Translations under genes and position numbers: made by a program
From: Caballeronia sp. SEWSISQ10-4 2
Lineage (GTDB): Bacteria > Pseudomonadota > Gammaproteobacteria > Burkholderiales > Burkholderiaceae
Direction of reading: 5' to 3'
Length of the DNA: 59,272 bases
Assembly: GCF_030464885.1 (NCBI RefSeq)
Contig: NZ_JALPRJ010000052.1
Location: forward strand, 1 to 59,272
Shown: positions 43,959 to 52,388 of the stretch, piece after piece
Layout: each line of letters begins with the position of its first letter
Numbering within the stretch: position 1 is the first letter of the stretch
Notes under the pieces: model-generated
The model's input: the letters and a program-made list of their open reading frames with translations, nothing else
Told to the model about the DNA's origin: nothing
Database searches by the model: none

Positions 43959-45656
43959 ATGAACATCCGCAAATTCATCGGTGCCACGAGTCGCGACGCG
44001 TTCCGGCTCGTCCGTGAGGCACTGGGCCCCGATGCGGTGGTGTTGTCGAACCGGGTAACGGAAGACGGTAGCGTCGAGATCGTGGCGGTCGCGGACGGCG
44101 ATCTCGCGAAAATCTCCCCGAAAGCAGCCGCTCAGCATCGCGAGATGAAGCTGAGGGCATCGGCCGGAAACCAGGTGCCTGCGCAGTCGGCTTCACAGCC
44201 TCATTCACAGTCTTATTCGAATGCCAACCCGTACGCCAGCGGCGATGTCTTTTCGTCAGTGTTCGGCGCCAATCCCGAGCCGCTGGACGACTTGCAGCCC
44301 GAAGAACAGCCGGACGACGCCTCGCGCACGATGGCCGAATCGAATCCCTGGCTGATCGAACATGCGCGCCGGGTCGCGCAATCGGCGGCCGAGGGTGCGC
44401 CGCAACGTGCGCTGAGCGCATCGACGGCAATTGCGAAGGGAATGGGCAATCCCGTGCCCGTCACGCCGCAAGACCCGGCAGACGCTCCCGGATGGACCCG
44501 CGATGCGGCCCAGGCTGCTGCCCGCCGCGCGGAACAAAAAATCGCGCAACTGCAAACGCAAACCCAGCCGCCGGCAGCGCAGAGCGCCAGCTCGATGCAG
44601 GAAGGCGCATTCGCGGGCCTGCCGGCGTCGGCTGCGGCGGCGGTCACTGAAGCCATCCGCGTACGCATGGAGCAAGTCGTGAACGACACCGTCATGCATG
44701 AACTTTCGTCGATGCGCGGCATGATGGAAGAGCACTTCGCCGGCTTGCTGTGGGGCGATCGCCAGCGCCGCAGCCCCAATCACGCCGCGCTGACCAAACG
44801 CTTGTTCGCCGCCGGTTTCTCGGCGCAACTGGTCCGCATGGTGATCGACAACATGCCGGAGATCGAACACGCAGAAGCGTCGATGCAGTGGGTTCAGCAA
44901 GTGCTCGAGAACAACCTGCCCGTCATGGACAGCGAAGAATCGATGATGAGCCGCGGCGGCGTATTCGCGCTGATGGGCCCGACGGGCGTGGGCAAGACCA
45001 CGACCACCGCCAAGCTCGCCGCACGCTGCGTGATGCGCTTCGGCGCCAGCAAGGTCGCGCTGCTCACCACCGACAGCTACCGGATCGGCGCGCACGAACA
45101 ACTGCGCATTTTCGGCAAGATCCTCGGGGTATCGGTGCATGCGGTGAAAGACGCGGCCGACCTGCAACTCGCGCTCTCCGAGCTGCGCAATAAACATATC
45201 GTGCTGATCGACACCATCGGCATGAGCCAGCGCGACCGTACCGTCTCCGACCATATCGCGATGTTGTGCGGCGCCGGCCATCCGGTGCAGCGCCTGCTGC
45301 TGCTGAACGCAACCAGCCATGGCGATACCTTGAACGAAGTCGTGCAGGCATACCAGAGCACGCCCGACCAGCCGCCGCTCGCGGGCTGCATCCTGACCAA
45401 GCTCGACGAAGCCACGAATCTGGGCGGCGTGCTCGACACCGTGATCCGCTACAAGCTGCCGGTGCATTACGTATCGACGGGTCAGAAGGTCCCGGAAAAC
45501 CTGTACGTCGCGACCAAGCGCTTCCTGATTAAAAGCGCGTTCTGTATCCCGCGCGACGGCTCGCCATTCGTGCCGCAAGACGACGACGTGCCGCCGCTCC
45601 TGTCCGCGCTCTCCGCGCGCGCTTCCACCGAACTGCATGAGGTTCACTTTGGATAA
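43959..45656 (+). CDS. flhF: FlhF SRP-type GTPase, flagellar placement
   Basis: A 565-residue protein. Residues 1-80 begin MNIRKFIGATSRDAFRLVRE (B domain start), followed by a long Ala/Pro/Gln-rich linker (80-220), then the N and G domains with P loop GPTGVGKT at 340-347 and later DTIGMSQRD. FlhF sets flagellar position and number with FlhG. A GGGGG ribosome site precedes the ATG. It overlaps flhG by 8 bases. Confidence 0.96.
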   Translation: MNIRKFIGATSRDAFRLVREALGPDAVVLSNRVTEDGSVEIVAVADGDLAKISPKAAAQHREMKLRASAGNQVPAQSASQPHSQSYSNANPYASGDVFSSVFGANPEPLDDLQPEEQPDDASRTMAESNPWLIEHARRVAQSAAEGAPQRALSASTAIAKGMGNPVPVTPQDPADAPGWTRDAAQAAARRAEQKIAQLQTQTQPPAAQSASSMQEGAFAGLPASAAAAVTEAIRVRMEQVVNDTVMHELSSMRGMMEEHFAGLLWGDRQRRSPNHAALTKRLFAAGFSAQLVRMVIDNMPEIEHAEASMQWVQQVLENNLPVMDSEESMMSRGGVFALMGPTGVGKTTTTAKLAARCVMRFGASKVALLTTDSYRIGAHEQLRIFGKILGVSVHAVKDAADLQLALSELRNKHIVLIDTIGMSQRDRTVSDHIAMLCGAGHPVQRLLLLNATSHGDTLNEVVQAYQSTPDQPPLAGCILTKLDEATNLGGVLDTVIRYKLPVHYVSTGQKVPENLYVATKRFLIKSAFCIPRDGSPFVPQDDDVPPLLSALSARASTELHEVHFG

Positions 45657-46581
45657 GTTCGTGTCCGATCAGGCTGAAGGCTTGCGCCGTCTGCTGACAC
45701 GCAACGGCTCTAGGGTCGTTGCGGTGTGCGGCGCCCCGGCAGGTGGATTAGGGGGAACCGGCAATACGTCGACGGTCGTGAATCTGGCCGCCGCCCTCGC
45801 CGCGCAAGGCAAGGACGTGCTGGTCATCGATGAACGCCAGAACGAGATGTCGGCGAGCCGGCTCGCCAAGGTGCCCGCCACCGGCGCACTGGCCGCCGTG
45901 TTGTCCGGCAAGCGCTTTTTGCAGGATGCGGTCACGCGTACGCCGTTCGGCTTTTCGGTCATCGCCGCGCCTCGTGACGAACGCATCAGCCAGGACGCCG
46001 CGCATTGCCGGGTGTTGCTCGACGGTCCCGCCGACGTCGTCCTGATCGATACCCAACTGGATCGCAGCGGCGCGCTGTCTTCACTGGCAGCGCAGGCGCA
46101 CGACTTCGTGATCGTGACGCGCGTAGCACCCGCCGCGATCACCGAGGCGTACGCCTGCATCAAGCGTCTGCATTACGCGCATGCCATCGGGCGGTTCCGG
46201 ATTGTCGTGAATCACGTGAAGAACGGCGCCGATGCGCAACTCGCCTTCGATAACCTCGCGGGCGTCGCAAGCCGCTACCTCGCGGTGCAGCTCATGCCGG
46301 CAGGTTGCGTGGCCGAAGATCCGCGCGTGGCGCGCGCACACGAGCTGTCGCGCTGCGCGGTAGAAGCCTTTCCGGCGACGGCCGCCGCCCGCGATTATCG
46401 GCAGATTGCCGCCGAATTGCAGTACTGGCCGATGCCGCAAGCGTCGCAATTTGAATGGCCCGTGCAACCCGTGCGAATGGAAACGCAGCACGGGATGGAG
46501 CGTTCGATCAACTCCGGCGCGGTACGCCGCACCGAAACGCCATTGATGCAGCTTGCGATGAGCAGCCCCGCGTCCGTGTGA
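45649..46581 (+). CDS. flhG: FlhG/FleN MinD-like protein with altered P loop
   Basis: A 310-residue protein with the FlhG opening (M)DKFVSDQAEGLRRLL and a MinD fold. The deviant Walker A loop should read KGGxGKT; here it is LGGTGNT at 34-40, so both lysines (L34, N39) are lost. ADVVLIDTQL is kept. FlhG normally restrains flagellar number by stimulating FlhF GTP hydrolysis; ATP use here is doubtful. TTG 45649 is preferred because GAGG lies just before it; ATG 45637 is the alternative. Confidence 0.88.
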   Translation: MDKFVSDQAEGLRRLLTRNGSRVVAVCGAPAGGLGGTGNTSTVVNLAAALAAQGKDVLVIDERQNEMSASRLAKVPATGALAAVLSGKRFLQDAVTRTPFGFSVIAAPRDERISQDAAHCRVLLDGPADVVLIDTQLDRSGALSSLAAQAHDFVIVTRVAPAAITEAYACIKRLHYAHAIGRFRIVVNHVKNGADAQLAFDNLAGVASRYLAVQLMPAGCVAEDPRVARAHELSRCAVEAFPATAAARDYRQIAAELQYWPMPQASQFEWPVQPVRMETQHGMERSINSGAVRRTETPLMQLAMSSPASV

Positions 46582-46611
46582 TGCCGCAAGAGAAGGAACA
46601 AGGTGAATGCG

Positions 46612-47343
46612 ATGTATAACGCCCAGGGAAAACTGTCACAGTCCGAGGTTCTTACCCGCTACGCGCCGCTGGTGCGCCGGCTCGGACTGCAGCTCGTCGC
46701 GAAGATGCCCGCGAGCGTCGATCTCGACGACCTGATCCAGGCCGGCATGATCGGCTTGCTGGATGCGGCGAGCCGCTATAAGGAAGATCAGGGCGCTCAA
46801 TTCGAGACCTACGCCAGCCAGCGGATTCGCGGCGCGATGCTCGACGAGTTGCGCGCCAACGACTGGCTGCCGCGCAGCATGCGCAAGACGTCGCGCGAAG
46901 TGGAATCGGCGGTGCACAAGGTCGAGCAGCATCTCGGTCGATCGGCCAGCGAACAGGAAATTGCCGAGCATCTCAACATGCCGCTCGGTGAATATCAGAC
47001 CATGCTGCAGGATCTGCATGGCAGCCAGTTGATCTACTACGAAGACTTCGACCGTTCTTCCGATGACGAGCCGTTTCTCGACCGTTATTGCGTCGACAAA
47101 GCCGATCCGCTTTCTGCGCTGCTTGATGGCAGCTTGCGCTCGGCGCTGGTGGATGCCATCGATAAATTGCCCGAGCGTGAAAAGCTGCTGATGAGCCTGT
47201 ATTACGAGAAGGGCTTGAATCTGCGGGAAATCGGCGCCGTGATGGAAGTCAGCGAATCGCGCGTGTGCCAGTTGCATAGCCAGGCCGTCGCGCGGCTGCG
47301 GGCGAAGTTGCGGGAGCAAGCGTGGTCGGGCGTGGAAGCTTGA
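46612..47343 (+). CDS. fliA: FliA, sigma-28 factor for late flagellar genes
   Basis: A 243-residue sigma factor beginning MYNAQGK, without region 1.1. Region 2 is clear (SVDLDDLIQAGMIGLLDAAS; RIRGAMLDELRANDWLP) and region 4 ends in EIGAVMEVSESRVCQLHSQA. It directs transcription from TAAAGTTT/GCCGATAA promoters such as those found before fliS, flgK and flgM. It is held by FlgM. ATG 46612 is chosen over GTG 46603. It converges with a cyclase gene 21 bases on. Confidence 0.96.
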   Translation: MYNAQGKLSQSEVLTRYAPLVRRLGLQLVAKMPASVDLDDLIQAGMIGLLDAASRYKEDQGAQFETYASQRIRGAMLDELRANDWLPRSMRKTSREVESAVHKVEQHLGRSASEQEIAEHLNMPLGEYQTMLQDLHGSQLIYYEDFDRSSDDEPFLDRYCVDKADPLSALLDGSLRSALVDAIDKLPEREKLLMSLYYEKGLNLREIGAVMEVSESRVCQLHSQAVARLRAKLREQAWSGVEA

Positions 47344-47364
47344 AGTCCTGCGCGTGAGAGCGGA

Positions 47365-48456
47365 TCAGGTATCGAAATCCGCGCTTTCGGCGAAGACTGT
47401 CTGGCCTTTGCCGAGCGCCTTCGCGCGATACATCGCGCGATCGGCTGCGCGCATCAGCACGGCAATATCCGTATAACCCGGCGTCAGGTCCGGCGAAATC
47501 AGGCACGCGCCAATACTCGCCGATACATTCACCACCCGGTCCTGCACCGACGTCATTTCCGCCAGCACCGCGTGCACGCTGTTTGCCACCGTCTGCACGG
47601 CGCCGGCTCCCGTCACGTGACGCGCCAGCACGACGAATTCATCGCCGCCGAGCCGCGCGACCGTGTCGGTGGTCCGCATCCTTCTCGCGAGCAGCGCCGC
47701 GAACGTTTGCAGCACGAGGTCGCCGACTTCGTGGCCGAAGGTATCGTTGACCTCCTTGAAACCGTCGAGATCGATCAGCAGCAGCGCGGTCGCGCCTTCC
47801 TGTCCCGTCGATATCGCCATCACCGCCCGGCCGATAGTCTGCTCCAGCATGTAGCGGTTGCTCAGACCCGTGAGCGGGTCGGTGCCCGCCTTGAGCGCGA
47901 GGTCGCGGTTCGCGCTGCCGAGCCGGCCGATCAGCACGCCGAGATACACCGACGCCCCGAGCACGCTCAAGCCGATCCCGAGCGCCGCTGGGCGGTTGAG
48001 CATCCACCACGGTTGCAAGACAGACAACGCGACGATCCCGACGAGAGCCGTTCCACACGACAGCGCCAGCGCGCGCTTGCCGTAGCGTCCGCCTGCGCCG
48101 ATCAGAAAAAGGAAGACGGCCCAGAGCATGGGCAGCGCGAATGCTCCGCCGGCGCCGAGGGTGACCGCGAGGAGCGCTTGATCCGCGACGGTCGTGAACG
48201 CAAGGCGCAGGTTCGACTGCCGTTGCATTCTGCTGATGATTAACCGGGTCGCGACGCCGTAGATCAGATAGAGCGTGAGCGCGTGGAAGCTGGCGATGAC
48301 GGCGGGTGTTGAGCCGGACCACGCCAGCGCGCCATAGACGGCCAGTGCGAGGCCGCCCAGTATGACTCTCAGCGTCGCCTGCTCTTTTTCCGGGTCGAGA
48401 TTATGGGACCACACATAACCGCGCGGCCGCTGCACGGGGTCATTCGCCTGCCCCAT
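47365..48456 (-). CDS. Membrane-bound GGDEF diguanylate cyclase
   Basis: A 363-residue protein with about five to six membrane helices in residues 30-170 and a C-terminal GGDEF domain. The active site GGDEF is intact (RLGGDEFVVLAR) and the inhibitory I-site RTTD lies five residues before it, so the enzyme should make c-di-GMP from GTP under product inhibition. The start is ATG 48456 with GGGAGA upstream. With ycgR in the same locus it fits local control of swimming, but a direct link is inference. Confidence 0.9.
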   Translation of the reverse strand: MGQANDPVQRPRGYVWSHNLDPEKEQATLRVILGGLALAVYGALAWSGSTPAVIASFHALTLYLIYGVATRLIISRMQRQSNLRLAFTTVADQALLAVTLGAGGAFALPMLWAVFLFLIGAGGRYGKRALALSCGTALVGIVALSVLQPWWMLNRPAALGIGLSVLGASVYLGVLIGRLGSANRDLALKAGTDPLTGLSNRYMLEQTIGRAVMAISTGQEGATALLLIDLDGFKEVNDTFGHEVGDLVLQTFAALLARRMRTTDTVARLGGDEFVVLARHVTGAGAVQTVANSVHAVLAEMTSVQDRVVNVSASIGACLISPDLTPGYTDIAVLMRAADRAMYRAKALGKGQTVFAESADFDT

Positions 48457-48728
48457 TCTGAGTCTCCCTGATAGTGATTCCAGTGAATCCTGAAGTCCCG
48501 ATCGATGCCGCGTTTTCTGCAGTGACTGCGTAGCGCAGAATTGCAATCGTACTGCGTCGTCGAAAAGTGGCTGAAAACCGCACTATCCGGCGGCTGGGTG
48601 GCAGATTGATATTCAGCGGGTTCAGCGCGGCGCGGAGTTTTGGCGGCTTGCGTTTCGGCGTGGCGCAGAGGTAGCGTTTCATGTTGTCTTTTTAATCGTC
48701 ATTTACTACGCGTGCTTATTGCCACTCG

Positions 48729-49814
48729 ATGCGACCCTTCGAACCTGCTTCTTCCTATAACGACGTGAGTGACACGCTCGGCACTTCTGGCGCCGCGCCC
48801 GATGCTGCTTTGCTTGGCGAATGGCTGCCTGTATGTAATAGCGCCGATGTGCCCGCCGGGCAGTCGCGCGGGTTTGTCGTGGCGGGTGAACGGCTGGTGG
48901 TCTGGCGCAATGCATCGGAGGCTGACGATGATGCGGGCGGTCCCGATATTTCCACCGATGTCCACGTCTGGCGCGATGTCTGTCCGCATCGCGGGGCGCA
49001 ATTATCGTTGGGCACGGTGACGGACGGTTTGCTGGCGTGTCCTTATCACGGCTGGCGCTACGACGCCGACGGCCAGTGCATCCACATTCCCGCCAATCCG
49101 TCGATACGCCGCACGAAGCGCGCATGCGCGCGGACGTATCGCGCGGAGGAGAAATACGGCGCGGTGTGGACGTGTCTCGGCGAACCTTCTCGTCCACTCG
49201 ATTTCTTTCCGGAGTACGACACGCCCGGCGCGCGCAGGATCAATCTCGCGGCTCAGACGGTGCGTTCATCGGCGCCGCGCGTGGTCGAAAATTTCCTCGA
49301 TATGGCGCACTTCCCGTTCGTGCACACCGGTATTCTCGGCGATGCATCGCATGCGGAAGTGCAGGATTACGAAGTGATTGAAACGGATGGCGGGCTGGAG
49401 GCGCGGCAGTGCCGTTTCTGGCAACCGGCGGGATTGCCGGGACAGGAAGGAGTGGATATTGAATATGTGTATCGCGTGAAACGGCCGTTGGTGGTGAGTT
49501 TGTCGAAGGTGGCGCAGCGCGGTGAAGGTGCGTTGCATTTGTTGCTCGTGGCGTCGCCGGTGAGTGAAACGGAAACCCGCGCGTGGCTCGTGTCGGTGTT
49601 CGAGGATGAACTCACGCACTCCGATCAGGAGCTGTACGACTTCAATATGCGGATATTGATGCAGGACACACCGATTGTGGAGTCGCAATGGCCCAAGCGG
49701 CTGCCGCTCGATCCGAATGCTGAATTGCATCAGGTTTGTGATCGGCTGTCGGTGGGGTATCGGAGGTATTTGATGGGGTGCGGGTTTGGGTATGGGACGG
49801 TTCGGGCACAGTGA
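48729..49814 (+). CDS. Rieske oxygenase alpha subunit (VanA-like)
   Basis: A 361-residue protein. The Rieske [2Fe-2S] cluster ligands are clear: CPHRG, about 15 residues, then CPYHGW. The C-terminal half has the mononuclear iron domain of aromatic ring-hydroxylating oxygenases with NFLDMAHFPFVHTGILGD. It resembles vanillate or phenoxybenzoate oxygenases that demethylate or hydroxylate aromatic acids; the substrate is unknown. No reductase partner lies next to it. It has a weak ribosome site. Confidence 0.9.
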   Translation: MRPFEPASSYNDVSDTLGTSGAAPDAALLGEWLPVCNSADVPAGQSRGFVVAGERLVVWRNASEADDDAGGPDISTDVHVWRDVCPHRGAQLSLGTVTDGLLACPYHGWRYDADGQCIHIPANPSIRRTKRACARTYRAEEKYGAVWTCLGEPSRPLDFFPEYDTPGARRINLAAQTVRSSAPRVVENFLDMAHFPFVHTGILGDASHAEVQDYEVIETDGGLEARQCRFWQPAGLPGQEGVDIEYVYRVKRPLVVSLSKVAQRGEGALHLLLVASPVSETETRAWLVSVFEDELTHSDQELYDFNMRILMQDTPIVESQWPKRLPLDPNAELHQVCDRLSVGYRRYLMGCGFGYGTVRAQ

Positions 49815-49835
49815 GTCGGCCGCTTGTAACGTGCG

Positions 49836-51101
49836 CTAATGATTGAAGCGGGCAAAGACCGGTTCCATACGCTGTATTTCCTGACGCGATAATTTCAGTC
49901 GGGCCGCCTCGTCGCGCCATGTTGCGACCACTTTCCGGATGTCCGCTATGACCTGTTCGGCCTCACCTTCGGTCAGCCGATAGAACGCCGCCGTATCGAG
50001 TACAGCGTTCATATCAGGCGCAGCGCTTTTCCCGTCAATGCTCAACGTATGCTCCAGCTTGCTTGCGTTCGGGTTCATATCGAACGCGGGGGACAACCGC
50101 CAGCCGGTAGGCTCTCGTATAAATCCGTGATTGCGCAGATGGTCGTCGCGATTTCCAATCAGCACGTTGAACACCAGCCGCCTGAACAGCTGTTCCAGAT
50201 CGCCACCTATATGTCCCTGTGCGCCACCGTCTGACAGGAATTCGGCCAGATCCGGATACCCTGCGTTCGTGTCGCCATCCCGGCGCTCCAGCATGGTCAT
50301 GGCAGACGCGTACATCCGCCGGCTGCCTTTGCTCCGGTCAAAGCGCTCGACGCAAAACGTTGCATAGCCGGTGCCCACATACTTCAACTCCGATTTGGGT
50401 ACCCAGATGCCCGCGCTCCTCGCCAGACCATGAACCAGATATTCCCAGGCACCGACGTCATAGCGGTCGTCCTTGGCCGGGAACTTGGCGATCCATAGCT
50501 CGTTTCCCAGATTGGTAAAGTTGGCTTTAGGCCGTGCACCGCCGAGCGACGTACCTGGAGCAATCAGCATTGCCAGCCATTGTTCGTACTCCGGCATTTT
50601 TTCAATACCGACGTCTTCGATGCGAATCGCAATGCTCGCCAACGTTCCCAAATCCGTGACCGGCGGCGCTGCGTTGGCACTATCGTCCTGGAAGACTTTG
50701 TTCTCGTCCCGAAAGCGCAAGGCCCCGACGCGCGTCAAATCGTGGACACCCAGCAGGAAGTCAATTTCTTGCAATGTGCGCATCGGCCGGTCGTGCTTAT
50801 CGGCTTGAACGGCTTCACGGCGCTCCATCAATACGCGGCCCCAACGGTCTGGGGCAGAGTCCATGAAGATGCCGAACGTCACAGCCTTGTTCGGCGGATA
50901 TTGCTCGTCGGAATAAAGCTCCAGGCGCGGATCCAGCATGAACGCCTTGCGGCTGTCCAACCACGCTTGCGTGTAGGCAAAGGGTGCGGGCAAGTCCGTG
51001 CGCTCGGCCTGCCGGTAGAGCGTGCCGATCTGATCCAAACCACCGAGCTCCGAGCTGTCCAAAAACACTTCAAATGACTCTCGCGTCTTTCTGGCGCTCA
51101 T
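49836..51101 (-). CDS. hipA: HipA-family serine/threonine kinase toxin
   Basis: A 421-residue HipA-like protein. The N-terminal domain is followed by the phosphate-loop region GTSLGGARPKANF, the catalytic loop NVLIGNRDDHLRNHGF, and LSPAFDMNPN. E. coli HipA phosphorylates glutamyl-tRNA synthetase and causes persistence. ATG 51101 overlaps the hipB-like stop by one base. It converges with the Rieske gene 21 bases away. Confidence 0.9.
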   Translation of the reverse strand: MSARKTRESFEVFLDSSELGGLDQIGTLYRQAERTDLPAPFAYTQAWLDSRKAFMLDPRLELYSDEQYPPNKAVTFGIFMDSAPDRWGRVLMERREAVQADKHDRPMRTLQEIDFLLGVHDLTRVGALRFRDENKVFQDDSANAAPPVTDLGTLASIAIRIEDVGIEKMPEYEQWLAMLIAPGTSLGGARPKANFTNLGNELWIAKFPAKDDRYDVGAWEYLVHGLARSAGIWVPKSELKYVGTGYATFCVERFDRSKGSRRMYASAMTMLERRDGDTNAGYPDLAEFLSDGGAQGHIGGDLEQLFRRLVFNVLIGNRDDHLRNHGFIREPTGWRLSPAFDMNPNASKLEHTLSIDGKSAAPDMNAVLDTAAFYRLTEGEAEQVIADIRKVVATWRDEAARLKLSRQEIQRMEPVFARFNH

Positions 51102-51475
51102 TACGGTTCCGCTGAAGGCGTTTTCGATGCCGCTTTTTTAGGCGCGGCAGACTCCTTCGCGCGCGTGCCTTTGGGACGCGAAATGCGAACGGGGAGGTTC
51201 AAGTCTTGCAGCTTGCGGCCGAGTTCGTCGTCGCGTGCGACGGCATCCATGTCTGCGTCCAGCCCGAGGACTCGAAGCGCGCGCATGTAGGTGCTTATCG
51301 CGATGTTTCCATCGCCCTTTTCCAGACGGTTTAGCGTATCGCGTGACACGCCTAGTCGTTCGGCGAACAGCGAAGTCGATATCCCGCGCCTGAGGCGGGC
51401 GAGCTTTAACCGCTCGGCTAGCGCACGGAGCTGCTTTTCTACGGCGGGAAATGGGTGTTGAAAGGTGCGAGGCAT
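51101..51475 (-). CDS. hipB: HipB-family helix-turn-helix antitoxin
   Basis: A 124-residue protein with an XRE-type helix-turn-helix (RLKLARLRRGISTSLFAERL, then SRDTLNRLEKGDGNIAISTY) and a basic Lys/Ala-rich C-terminal tail. It should bind HipA and repress the operon. ATG 51475 is chosen; a longer frame begins with TTG at 51511. Repeated GTCCGATA sites lie at and upstream of the start. Confidence 0.87.
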   Translation of the reverse strand: MPRTFQHPFPAVEKQLRALAERLKLARLRRGISTSLFAERLGVSRDTLNRLEKGDGNIAISTYMRALRVLGLDADMDAVARDDELGRKLQDLNLPVRISRPKGTRAKESAAPKKAASKTPSAEP

Positions 51476-51580
51476 GTCCGATAGATTAGGCGGAATGGCA
51501 CTTTTTGTCAAAAGTATCGGACGTTATTGCAATTTTTGGAGTACTCATATCGCGGCGACAGAAGCGTTGTTTGTCCGATA
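51476..51580. promoter_or_regulatory. hipBA operator array, GTCCGATA sites
   Basis: GTCCGATA at 51476-51483, its inverted copy TATCGGAC at 51515-51522, and GTCCGATA again at 51573-51580. A one-mismatch copy, TATCGTAC, is at 51612-51619. The first site abuts the hipB start codon. E. coli HipB binds several spaced TATCC/GGATA operators, so these are likely the equivalent, with a different core. Confidence 0.65.
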
Positions 51581-51795
51581 TTCAAGACTCTAAGACGCTA
51601 TTTGACTAAGATATCGTACAGAAAACTAACTCTCGGGGAAGCCATGGGGGGTTTACGAAGCGAGCGTATTGAGCGACATCGATGAAAGCGAACGCAGCAG
51701 TGCTTTCTTACGCAGAAGGGTATGTCGACGCTATTGCCGACCTCTGGGGTTTGCTTCGTAAGCAGCGGATGATTGCAGCAGAAAATCAGAATTCT

Positions 51796-51840
51796 TGGTG
51801 CGCCCGGCTGGGATCGAACCAGCAACCCCTGCCTTCGGAG
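51796..51840 (-). other. tRNA-Arg(CCG) 3' fragment, probable attachment-site scar
   Basis: On the minus strand the 45 bases read as the 3' part of a tRNA: anticodon loop CTCCGAA (anticodon CCG), stem GGCAG, variable GGGTT, T arm GCTGG-TTCGATC-CCAGC, acceptor CGGGCGC, A, and CCA. The 5' half is absent: the sequence beyond 51840 does not continue as CTGCC or any tRNA. Integrases often recombine in the anticodon loop and leave such a 3' copy. By geometry the element would lie to the right (above 51840), with the complete tRNA beyond the window. Confidence 0.85.
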
Positions 51841-52150
51841 AAGTACAAGCGCCAGCAGTCCCCTTTAAAATCAATGCCTTACACAACTTGCGAAGTGTAA
51901 AACCAAGGCTGCACAAGGCAAATCCAGATCAAAACGGATCACCCTGGGTGTAATTTAGCTGCAGTAGACTCGGGGCTTACCTACCGCGCATCGCAGCTCG
52001 TGCCGCTCGTAGTTGTACTCATTCGGCGCTGCAGGCCGCCTACAACCGCGGCTTCCTGGTATGGAACGAGGGGCTCGAGAAATGGACAAACTACTGGTCC
52101 TTTGCATCACTGTGGTGTAACGTGGTGCATCCATCGGGCCGGGGTAAATA
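51841..52150. other. Island end region without a supported gene
   Basis: 310 bases between the tRNA scar and the RHH gene. A stretch from about 52030 to the TAG at 52149 reads LQAAYNRGFLVWNEGLEKWT and on to HPSGRGK, which looks protein-like but has no start and may be a gene remnant. Imperfect inverted bases lie near 51885-51897. No integrase gene is present here. Confidence 0.4.
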
Positions 52151-52375
52151 GTGGCGACCGAAGTCAAGCGACAAGGCAAGGCGAAAATCGAGCCTAAGAC
52201 ATTGCGGGCATCGGTGAGCTTCCCCATTGACCTTTACGCTAACCTTGAACGAATCGCCAAAGAGAAGAAGGTATCTTTGGCATGGATCGTCCGGGACGCG
52301 GCAGAACAATATGTGGCGAGCCGTTGGTCAGTTGCAAGCAGCTCTCTTGATCCGTCCGACATGGATCGTAAGTGA
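52151..52375 (+). CDS. Ribbon-helix-helix DNA-binding protein
   Basis: A 74-residue protein with a CopG/Arc-type ribbon-helix-helix: a beta strand (LRASVSFPIDLYANLERIAK) followed by KKVSLAWIVRDAAEQYV. Such small proteins repress their own operons, often in toxin-antitoxin or mobile modules. The start is GTG 52151. It is the first gene of a close four-gene string, which suggests that it regulates the string. Confidence 0.78.
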   Translation: MATEVKRQGKAKIEPKTLRASVSFPIDLYANLERIAKEKKVSLAWIVRDAAEQYVASRWSVASSSLDPSDMDRK

Positions 52376-52388
52376 TGGCAACGTGCCA

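Noticed and set aside
48440..48682. 80-residue frame upstream of the GGDEF gene
   Set aside because: Overlaps the start of the cyclase gene on the same strand in another frame and has no supporting signals.
51682..51900. Open frame of 72 residues containing CARLGSNQQPLPSE
   Set aside because: The matching stretch is the antisense of a tRNA-Arg 3' end; such frames are a known annotation artefact.
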